Shown here one piece after another: positions 1-5,043 of a stretch of 5,043 bases of DNA (position 1 is the first letter of the stretch; each line of letters starts with the position of its first letter). The notes under the pieces were generated by a model. That model was not told where the DNA came from. It ran no database searches and saw nothing but the letters and a program-made list of their open reading frames with translations. A program made the position numbers and the translations under genes. The stretch comes from Candidatus Hydrogenedentota bacterium. GTDB lineage: Bacteria > Hydrogenedentota > Hydrogenedentia > Hydrogenedentales > CAITNO01. The DNA lies in NCBI GenBank assembly GCA_023145975.1, contig JAGLCZ010000216.1:1-5043 (forward strand), given 5' to 3'.

Positions 1-588
1 GCAGTGGATGCATTACACCAGCGTTACGGAAATCCTTTTGTATTTTTCTGCGGGGTACATCGATATTATAAAGGGCTGTCCTGGCTGGTTCGTGCGGCAG
101 CAACTATTCAAGCACCTGTGGTCATTGCAGGCGATGGCCCTGAACGGGGAAAAATAATGAAGCTGGCAGAAGAACTCGGGCTGGATATCGCCTTTCCCGG
201 TGTTCTAAGTCCGGAAGAACTTAATACCCACCTTCATGCCTGTACTGTATTTGCTTTCCCCTCGGTAGAACGAAGCGAAGCCTTTGGCTTATCCATATTG
301 GAAGCGCACGCATGTGGAAAACCCGTGGTAGCAACCCGTTTAGGCACGGGCGTTGAATATGTGAATGAAGACGGGAAAACCGGTTTAAATGTACCCCCTA
401 AAAATGCGGATGCTTTAGCAAATGCACTTAATAAACTACTTGCGGATACTGAACTGCGCACACGTATGGGGGCTTATGCACGGGAACGGGTACGAACGCA
501 ATTTGATGCGGCATCCATAGCACGACAGGAATATGAACTTTATGAAAAAGCAATGCAGCTAAACCGTTCCAATCATAATCTGCACTGA
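1..588 (+). CDS. Glycosyltransferase family 4 (GT-B fold), C-terminal part, 5'-truncated by window edge
   Basis: This is the C-terminal half of a retaining GT4 glycosyltransferase (Glycos_transf_1 domain), a cytoplasmic or membrane-associated enzyme that moves a sugar from a nucleotide donor to a growing lipid-linked glycan. The frame is open from base 1. The GTG at 4 is probably an internal Val codon, because about 180 residues of N-terminal acceptor domain are missing for this family. Residue numbers below count that Val as 1. Seen in order: an F-C-G-V-H-R-Y-Y-K-G strand and loop (residues 15-24), where family members carry the donor-phosphate-binding Arg/Lys; V-I-A-G-D-G-P (40-46); and the EX7E-type motif S-E-A-F-G-L-S-I-L-E with Glu92 and Glu100 (bases 277-279 and 301-303). 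These are followed by A-C-G-K-P-V-V-A and a G-K-T-G-L donor-site segment. The pattern resembles rhamnosyl- or mannosyltransferases of O-antigen clusters, but the sugar cannot be told from sequence. It ends at TGA 586-588, in the same orientation as the downstream glycan genes. Confidence 0.93.
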   Translation, partial: AVDALHQRYGNPFVFFCGVHRYYKGLSWLVRAAATIQAPVVIAGDGPERGKIMKLAEELGLDIAFPGVLSPEELNTHLHACTVFAFPSVERSEAFGLSILEAHACGKPVVATRLGTGVEYVNEDGKTGLNVPPKNADALANALNKLLADTELRTRMGAYARERVRTQFDAASIARQEYELYEKAMQLNRSNHNLH

Positions 589-600
589 CACCAGCTGCAA

Positions 601-609
601 TGATATAGT
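601..609 (+). promoter_or_regulatory. Candidate extended -10 promoter element upstream of the phosphoglycosyltransferase gene
   Basis: TGATATAGT fits the extended -10 form TGn-TATAAT with one mismatch in the hexamer. It lies about 72 nt before the ATG at 681, in the 92-nt gap after the glycosyltransferase stop. The hexamer 17 nt upstream (581-586, TGCACT) is a poor -35, as is tolerated for extended -10 promoters. If real, it would give the phosphoglycosyltransferase-ligase pair its own transcript with a leader of about 65 nt. Read-through from the upstream gene is equally possible, since no convincing terminator is visible in the gap. Confidence 0.25.
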
Positions 610-680
610 ATGTACTTTCATCAATAGTAAATATGGTCACTGATTTCTGACTGAAGTATTCAGAGACCCGGAATTCTGAA

Positions 681-1796
681 ATGACCCCCAATCAATATCT
701 GATATGCGCCTATCTGCTGGCGGTTACATTTGCACTGTCCTGGCTGTTAACCTATGCCATGCGCAATGTGGCAAAACGATTTGATATTTTAGATCATCCC
801 GTTGGACGTAAAGCACACCGAAAACCAACGCCTTTATTAGGCGGTGTTGCCATTTTTGCCGCGTTCTACATTACATTACTGGTGCATATCGGCATACTGA
901 CCCTGTTACAACCCTATGGTCCCGATTGGTTGGAAATAAATCTGACACCCCTGTTAGGCGAGGACGGCGGCATAAAACTCACAGGTATTCTTGTCGCCGG
1001 CGTGCTGATTTTCATGCTGGGCGTTATAGACGATCTGCATGTTTTATCCCCCTGGAAAAAACTCATCGGGCAGATTCTAATTTCCTGTATTCTGGCAGCC
1101 TTTGGGGTGCGCATCCACCTGTTTGTATTCAACGATCCTTTTACTTCGACCTTCGCCACTGTATGCTGGATGGTACTCATTATTAATAGCATGAACCTGC
1201 TGGATAATATGGACGGACTCAGCGGCGGGGTATCCATAATCGCGGCGGCAACCTTCTTCCTTTGTGTACAGCCCTTCGGTGACGATTTCATGGTGCGCAT
1301 ACTCCTCGTAATATTCATGGGTGCCGTAGGTGGATTTCTTTATCATAACCTGCCGCCAGCTTCAATCTTTATGGGAGACTGCGGCGCCATGTTTAATGGA
1401 TTCTTTCTCGGGACGATTGCCGTAGTCGGCACATTTCATATTGAAGGCGAAGGATCACGTATCGCGGTGGTGGCGCCGGCAATGGCACTCAGCGTCCCCC
1501 TTTTTGACACATTAAGCGTCATGTACATACGCTGGCGCAATGGCGATTCCATCATGCTGGGCGATAAACGCCATTTCTCACACCGGCTTGTGGATGTGGG
1601 AATGCGTCCACCTATGGCAGTATATTTTATTTTCATGGTGGCAGCGATTGTCGGTTTGAACGGTGCCTTGCTGCCGTATCTGAAACTGACGGGCACTATC
1701 ATTATTATGGCACAAACACTCGGCATTTTTCTGTTGATTGTATTACTGATGAACGCAGGAAAACGAAATGGAGCAGATCAGGAAAATGGTGAGTAA
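681..1796 (+). CDS. WecA/TagO/MraY-family undecaprenyl-phosphate sugar-1-phosphate transferase
   Basis: This is a polytopic inner-membrane polyprenyl-phosphate N-acetylhexosamine-1-phosphate transferase (glycosyl transferase family 4, PF00953). It moves a HexNAc-1-phosphate from a UDP-sugar to undecaprenyl phosphate, the committing step for O-antigen, teichoic-acid-like or capsular glycans. Visible motifs: D-H-P-V-G-R-K-A-H-R-K-P-T-P-L-L-G-G (38-55), the substrate loop; G-V-I-D-D with the Asp pair 117-118 for Mg; N-S-M-N-L-L-D-N-M-D-G-L (169-180); F-M-G-D-C-G (230-235) with catalytic-type Asp233; and D-K-R-H-F-S-H-R (295-302), the position of the HxHH sugar-binding loop. About 11 hydrophobic segments are seen, as in WecA, and 371 residues is normal length. 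The TagO/WecA type is favoured over MraY because of the D-H-P/R-K-x-H start and the His loop. ATG 681 is the only sensible start: an in-frame TGA lies at 648-650 with no start codon between, and a weak GGA sits 8 nt upstream. The gene runs 29 nt into the next. The exact HexNAc is not decidable. Confidence 0.94.
   Translation: MTPNQYLICAYLLAVTFALSWLLTYAMRNVAKRFDILDHPVGRKAHRKPTPLLGGVAIFAAFYITLLVHIGILTLLQPYGPDWLEINLTPLLGEDGGIKLTGILVAGVLIFMLGVIDDLHVLSPWKKLIGQILISCILAAFGVRIHLFVFNDPFTSTFATVCWMVLIINSMNLLDNMDGLSGGVSIIAAATFFLCVQPFGDDFMVRILLVIFMGAVGGFLYHNLPPASIFMGDCGAMFNGFFLGTIAVVGTFHIEGEGSRIAVVAPAMALSVPLFDTLSVMYIRWRNGDSIMLGDKRHFSHRLVDVGMRPPMAVYFIFMVAAIVGLNGALLPYLKLTGTIIIMAQTLGIFLLIVLLMNAGKRNGADQENGE
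1757..1760 (+). promoter_or_regulatory. Ribosome binding site of the O-antigen ligase-family gene
   Basis: AGGA lies 7 nt before the ATG at 1768, inside the end of the phosphoglycosyltransferase gene. It decides the start. The in-frame ATG at 1786 has its nearest AGGA (1780-1783) only 2 nt away, too close to work. The neighbouring GTG at 1789 has only a marginal 5-nt spacing. The 29-nt overlap is therefore probably genuine. Confidence 0.65.
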
Positions 1797-4719
1797 ACGC
1801 ATATCCAAAAATAAACGTACCGTCCGCATCAATGCAGCCCCTGAGATTCAGATGCCTGCAGAAGCACACATTCTTCAGCAATATTGGCCTGAAACATTTG
1901 CACCTGCACGCACAGCACTGTTCATGGGTATTGCATCTATTACTGTGGCGCTCATGGTATTTAGCGCGGCATTTCTTGGTGCCTTCACTGCATTAAAAAT
2001 CAACCTGGCAGAAGGGATGGGGCTTACATTACCCGAACTGGTCTCCCCTGCTAATTTTGATGTGGCTACTGTAGTATGGGCAATAGCCACCGTGGTATTT
2101 CTGGGTATTATTCATCCCTGTCTGGGGATAGGCGCATTACTGCTGGCACGCCCCTGGCTGGACGGGTATACATTTTTTTCTGATAATGTATATTTCACCT
2201 GGTCTATTTATCTGCTCTGTGCTTTGTGGCTCATCCAATCCATAAAGCAGCGGAACCGCATTCAGGCTCCCCCTCAGATGTTATTGCTCCTGGCGCTGTT
2301 TGTTGTTTTCCTGACAGTTACACGCTACTCTTACCAGTACTACAACACCTATCAACATCTGTGGCTGTGGCTGGGATATATCACACTTTTTTTTCTTACC
2401 CTCAACACAATACGCAGCCGTGCCGCCTGGGGAGTGATACTGACGATATTTCTTTTTGGATTGGGGCTTCAGGCACTTTTCAGTATCCTGCACTTCGAGT
2501 ACTTACTGCCCCACCTGCGCAAAGCTATTCAGGACCCCGCCCTGCTGCTGCGTTATTTTAAGACCACTACTATCAACCCCGAACTGGCACGACGCTTTAA
2601 TGTAAACCGCGCCTTTGGTTCTATGCTTTTTCCGAATGCACTTGCAGCATATCTGCTGCTCGGAATTCCCTTTTCATTGATGGCTGTCAAGGCGTGGTGG
2701 GGCGATGTACAAAAAACACTCGCCACCAAAAACATCCGCTATTCTCACAAAACGACTTCCATTTACGACCGTGTTATACTTCTCGCTATTGCAGTCGTTA
2801 TCGGAATCCTCTGCTTCCTGGCTGTTTTTTTCGTTGCCCATTTTCCACAGGAATACAAATACGAAGGGACTATACAGGATCTGCCGGGTTATCTGCATAC
2901 GATCCCCCTTACCCTACTGGCTTTTGTGGGAGCCTGCTGCGTCTCGTTCTCCATGCTGCTGCTGCTGACACGGTACGGACTCGACGGGTTTTGGTACTTG
3001 TTCCGCTTTACAGGGGTTTGCATTCTTGCCCCCTTACTCTTATACACCTTGTGGATAACCTATTCCCGGGGCGCTTACCTCGGATTGATCTTTACCGCAA
3101 TATGGAGCGGGATACTGCTGTTGATCTCGCCCACACGGGCACAGCAGTTGGCTGCCTGCGTGTTCAATCGAAAGAATATAGCACATGGGTTACTCCTGCT
3201 GTTTTTTCTGGGCGCCCTGCTGTTACTCCTTCCGAATATAGGCGGTACCTCTTCGTATGCACAGGAAATGGACCCACGCACACTGGTACATCCGGAAGGC
3301 ATTACATTAAGCGCCGGCGACCTCGCCGATCCTGCATCGCTACGTCTTCGCTTCGGCTACTGGCGTGTTGCATTGCGCATGGCACTGGACAACCCACTCA
3401 CAGGAGTAGGCTTGGGAAACTTTGCCATCGCCTATCCGGCATATCAATATATCGGTGCCGGAGATGTACGGGAAGCGCATAACGGTTTTTTACAGGTGTT
3501 TTCCGAAACAGGTCTGATGGGCGGTTTGCTGTTCGCAGCATTCTGGATATACTTTGGACTTTGGGGCGCATGGCGTATTGTCACTGAAAAAAACAAAAAG
3601 GAAAAACTGCTGCTGTTGGGACTATACGCCGGGGTTGTCGCATTTTGCATACATGCCTTTGTTGACATAGACTTCAGCCATCCCTCGCTGGTAATGTTTG
3701 TAATGGTATACGCAGGTCTCTTCTATGCACGTGCCGCCATAACCCGTAACACCGCCGCTGCTGCGGAAGACACATCACGTGCAAGCCGTATTCCCCTTGT
3801 ATTCCATCGCATTACTGCAGCAGTACTGCTGGTCGTACTGCTGATAGGCGGCACAGCTGTCTTTCGCGTGTATGCACAACAATTGGCACTAAACCGATTT
3901 GGTTTTATTAATATTTCTAATAACAATGAATTAAGCAAACGTATGCGCGCAGGACAGTTTTTTATCCCTGAGATGACACAGTATGGGGAAGCGCTCAGAC
4001 TGGGCGGGAAACCATCAAAGCACCCGCGCCTTCTTATAACGCTTGCACAGCTGTTTCTCAATGATTATGAAAAGATTTCCGATGCCTGCGTTTTTTATAA
4101 ACCGGCACCCGACCAAAAAAACCGATTCCTTCGCTTGCCGCCCGAGGAATCCGTACCGAAAAATGGATTGATGGTTGTCGCCAGAAAACCTTTTCATATT
4201 CGGGATGCAGCGATGGATAATATTGTTTCCTGGATAGAAGAGCTTATAAAGATAGATCAACGATTCCCGCATCACCATGAGTTAGCACTTAATATCATAA
4301 AATGGTATGAGATGCATGTCGATTTTGTGTATGGTCCGAAGTTCGAAGAAATACGCCCCCTATGGATCTCCGAATACCTGAAATGGAGCGGTATACTGGC
4401 ACAGCGCAACCCGCACCATGCGGATGTGCGCATGTTTCATGCACAGGCATTACTCAAAGCTGCATTGCTCAACGAAAATGACGAAAGCGAAAAACTCATT
4501 GAACAGGCCGTGCAGGAATGGGAAACCGTTATCGCATTAACCCCGATAACCCATGGACACAAATATGCCTATGCGGCAACATTGTCCTCCCTGGGTGACT
4601 ATTATAAGGAGAAGGGCGATAAGGAACGGGCGAAAAACTTTAAGGAGCAGGCAGAAGTCATGCGCCTTAAAGCAGCGGATATACAAGAAAAACGCAGGGA
4701 AGCCCACTTGTACCATTAG
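1768..4719 (+). CDS. Large O-antigen ligase/polymerase family (Wzy_C) membrane protein with C-terminal TPR-like domain
   Basis: This is an inner-membrane protein of the WaaL/Wzy family (PF04932), whose members join or polymerise undecaprenyl-diphosphate-linked glycans at the periplasmic face. A basic N-terminus (1-25) leads into many hydrophobic segments between about 49 and 655, with another at 682-701. Family signatures: N-R-A-F-G-S-M-L-F-P-N-A-L-A (280-293), similar to the usual F-x-N-P-N-x-x-A; T-Y-S-R-G-A-Y-L-G (431-439) with Arg434; the amphipathic W-R-V-A-L-R-M-A-L-D-N-P-L-T-G-V-G-L-G (532-550); and A-H-N-G-F-L-Q-V-F-S-E-T-G-L (570-583) with His571, which matches the conserved periplasmic His of WaaL-type ligases. 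I-H-A-F-V-D-I-D-F-S-H-P (628-639) follows. Residues 702-983 are soluble and helical; 880-975 look like tetratricopeptide repeats (A-Q-A-L-L-K-A-A, then L-G-D-Y-Y-K-E-K-G-D). Basic residues before 682 suggest this domain is periplasmic. At 983 residues it is about twice a plain WaaL or Wzy. Ligase, polymerase or protein O-glycosylation roles cannot be separated here. It is likely co-transcribed with the preceding gene. Confidence 0.9.
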   Translation: MEQIRKMVSKRISKNKRTVRINAAPEIQMPAEAHILQQYWPETFAPARTALFMGIASITVALMVFSAAFLGAFTALKINLAEGMGLTLPELVSPANFDVATVVWAIATVVFLGIIHPCLGIGALLLARPWLDGYTFFSDNVYFTWSIYLLCALWLIQSIKQRNRIQAPPQMLLLLALFVVFLTVTRYSYQYYNTYQHLWLWLGYITLFFLTLNTIRSRAAWGVILTIFLFGLGLQALFSILHFEYLLPHLRKAIQDPALLLRYFKTTTINPELARRFNVNRAFGSMLFPNALAAYLLLGIPFSLMAVKAWWGDVQKTLATKNIRYSHKTTSIYDRVILLAIAVVIGILCFLAVFFVAHFPQEYKYEGTIQDLPGYLHTIPLTLLAFVGACCVSFSMLLLLTRYGLDGFWYLFRFTGVCILAPLLLYTLWITYSRGAYLGLIFTAIWSGILLLISPTRAQQLAACVFNRKNIAHGLLLLFFLGALLLLLPNIGGTSSYAQEMDPRTLVHPEGITLSAGDLADPASLRLRFGYWRVALRMALDNPLTGVGLGNFAIAYPAYQYIGAGDVREAHNGFLQVFSETGLMGGLLFAAFWIYFGLWGAWRIVTEKNKKEKLLLLGLYAGVVAFCIHAFVDIDFSHPSLVMFVMVYAGLFYARAAITRNTAAAAEDTSRASRIPLVFHRITAAVLLVVLLIGGTAVFRVYAQQLALNRFGFINISNNNELSKRMRAGQFFIPEMTQYGEALRLGGKPSKHPRLLITLAQLFLNDYEKISDACVFYKPAPDQKNRFLRLPPEESVPKNGLMVVARKPFHIRDAAMDNIVSWIEELIKIDQRFPHHHELALNIIKWYEMHVDFVYGPKFEEIRPLWISEYLKWSGILAQRNPHHADVRMFHAQALLKAALLNENDESEKLIEQAVQEWETVIALTPITHGHKYAYAATLSSLGDYYKEKGDKERAKNFKEQAEVMRLKAADIQEKRREAHLYH

Positions 4720-4739
4720 TGTCATCATAATAAGAAAAC

Positions 4740-4749
4740 ATAACGTTAT
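4740..4749. repeat. 10-bp perfect palindrome in intergenic region
   Basis: ATAACGTTAT reads the same on both strands and lies 21 nt after the stop of the ligase-family gene. It could be a small protein-binding site or chance, since A/T-rich palindromes of this size are common. It lies about 52 nt upstream of the candidate -35 hexamer. Confidence 0.25.
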
Positions 4750-4779
4750 CATAGGGATATAGAATAATAGTGTGTGGGA

Positions 4780-4802
4780 AAAATAGCGTGTAAAGCTATT
4801 TT
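4780..4802. terminator. Inverted repeat, weak terminator-like hairpin after the ligase-family gene
   Basis: AAAATAGC (4780-4787) and GCTATTTT (4795-4802) form a perfect 8-bp stem around a 7-nt loop, 60 nt after the stop codon at 4717-4719. The A-run on one side and T-run on the other would suit termination in either direction. However, only two pairs are G-C and there is no U-run beyond the stem, so it would be weak. Its right arm overlaps the first two bases of the candidate -35 hexamer at 4801, so it could equally be an operator. Confidence 0.35.
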
Positions 4803-4829
4803 GTGATTGATGCCCAAGAGGACTATAAT
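4801..4829 (+). promoter_or_regulatory. Sigma70-type promoter for the lipoprotein gene
   Basis: TTGTGA (4801-4806, four of six matches to TTGACA) and a perfect TATAAT (4824-4829) are separated by the optimal 17 nt. Initiation would fall near 4836-4837, leaving a leader of about 75 nt before the ATG at 4911. The six bases directly after the -10 (4830-4835) are all C. The arrangement supports the lipoprotein gene being its own transcription unit. Confidence 0.6.
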
Positions 4830-4860
4830 CCCCCCTTGATGTATTCTGTTCCCAATAAGC

Positions 4861-4886
4861 TCATCTGCAAACTAATTGTGAGATGA
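4861..4886 (+). promoter_or_regulatory. Hairpin in the lipoprotein mRNA leader
   Basis: TCATCT (4861-4866) pairs with AGATGA (4881-4886). Inside, GCAA (4867-4870) pairs with TTGT (4876-4879), including one G-U pair, around a 5-nt loop, leaving one bulged G at 4880. The stem ends 9 nt before the Shine-Dalgarno AAAGGA. It could protect the transcript's 5' region or tune ribosome access. No known riboswitch class is recognisable. Confidence 0.35.
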
Positions 4887-4895
4887 TTCAACATG

Positions 4896-4901
4896 AAAGG
4901 A
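4896..4901 (+). promoter_or_regulatory. Ribosome binding site of the lipoprotein gene
   Basis: AAAGGA lies 9 nt before ATG 4911 and selects that start. An in-frame ATG at 4893 would include the Shine-Dalgarno sequence within the coding region, has no good site of its own, and would add M-K-G-C-F-V ahead of an otherwise typical signal peptide. Confidence 0.7.
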
Positions 4902-4910
4902 TGTTTTGTA

Positions 4911-5043
4911 ATGAAGAAGTATCGAGTATTACTGGTATTGGCGGTAATAGGTTTCATGGTCGTTGCCTGCAGTCAGCCTCAGGCGCCAACAGGAACAACT
5001 GCGGCCAAAGCCGCGCCGGCGGCAGCACCTGCTGAAGTATCCG
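4911..5043 (+). CDS. Lipoprotein precursor, N-terminal fragment cut by window edge
   Basis: Only 44 codons are present and the frame is open to the right edge. The product starts M-K-K-Y-R, followed by a hydrophobic core L-L-V-L-A-V-I-G-F-M and a lipobox V-V-A-C (17-20), so signal peptidase II should cleave before Cys20 and the Cys would be lipidated. Residue +2 is Ser, which by the enterobacterial rule favours outer-membrane sorting. From about 23 to 44 the chain is rich in Ala, Pro and Thr, a typical flexible tether between the lipid anchor and a folded domain that lies outside the window. Many solute-binding proteins and surface lipoproteins begin this way, so no function can be assigned. 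Its own promoter and the 191-nt gap from the ligase-family gene suggest it is not part of the glycan operon. Confidence 0.85.
   Translation, partial: MKKYRVLLVLAVIGFMVVACSQPQAPTGTTAAKAAPAAAPAEVS

Noticed and set aside
2387..2394. A run of eight T in the ligase-family gene (with runs of seven at 2173-2179 and 2825-2831), possibly a phase-variation tract.
   Set aside because: These encode Phe/Leu in membrane segments, where T-rich codons are expected, and eight is short for slippage-based switching. Comparing several isolates would be needed to raise it again.
2956..2967. Four tandem CTG triplets.
   Set aside because: They encode a Leu run in a transmembrane segment, and triplet changes would not shift the frame. 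This is ordinary composition.
2694..3482. A 262-codon plus-strand open frame inside the ligase-family gene, in a different frame.
   Set aside because: It lies wholly inside a gene with clear family motifs, its product is rich in Arg, Thr, Ser and Pro without a recognisable domain, and no convincing ribosome site precedes it. It is a shadow of the real gene.
4877..4892. A CRP-like site, TGTGA-N6-TCAAC.
   Set aside because: It lies downstream of the predicted transcription start, overlaps the leader hairpin, matches only one half well, and nothing shows that the organism has an enteric-type CRP.
4893..4910. An upstream in-frame ATG for the lipoprotein gene.
   Set aside because: The best Shine-Dalgarno (AAAGGA, 4896-4901) lies after this ATG and is well spaced for ATG 4911, which also gives a standard lipoprotein signal peptide.
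1..5043. A new defence system, CRISPR array, tRNA/rRNA gene or mobile element.
   Set aside because: No direct repeat array, transposase-like product, terminal inverted repeats or structured RNA gene was seen. The coding content is fully explained by glycan assembly plus a lipoprotein.

Overview
The window is a plus-strand stretch of bacterial polysaccharide-assembly genes, of the kind that builds O-antigen, capsule or exopolysaccharide on an undecaprenyl-phosphate carrier. Base composition is moderate, roughly half GC. The lipobox protein at the right edge and the O-antigen-ligase-type membrane protein suggest a diderm (Gram-negative-type) bacterium. The His motif of the phosphoglycosyltransferase (H-F-S-H-R) reminds me of environmental lineages such as the PVC group or related candidate phyla rather than enterics. 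I cannot assign a taxon from this sequence alone.

Layout: (1) 1-588, the 3' part of a GT4-family glycosyltransferase whose start lies left of the window. (2) 589-680, a 92-nt gap with a weak candidate extended -10 element. (3) 681-1796, a WecA/TagO/MraY-family polyprenyl-phosphate sugar-1-phosphate transferase. (4) 1768-4719, a 983-residue O-antigen ligase/polymerase (Wzy_C-type) membrane protein with a helical, TPR-like C-terminal domain, overlapping the previous gene by 29 nt. (5) 4720-4910, an intergenic region with a small A/T-rich inverted repeat, a good sigma70-type promoter candidate (TTGTGA-17-TATAAT), a C-only discriminator and a 5'-UTR hairpin. (6) 4911 to the right edge, the start of a lipoprotein gene.

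How they work together (inference from families): the phosphoglycosyltransferase loads the first sugar-1-phosphate onto undecaprenyl phosphate at the inner face of the membrane. GT4 enzymes such as the one at the left edge extend the glycan. The large Wzy_C protein polymerises the glycan or transfers it to an acceptor on the outer face. No flippase, chain-length regulator or sugar-nucleotide synthesis gene is visible. The lipoprotein appears to be a separate transcription unit and need not belong to the pathway.

I found no CRISPR array, RNA gene, mobile element or defence system. The most unusual items are the large ligase-TPR fusion with its 29-nt overlap, and the compact regulatory region before the lipoprotein gene.
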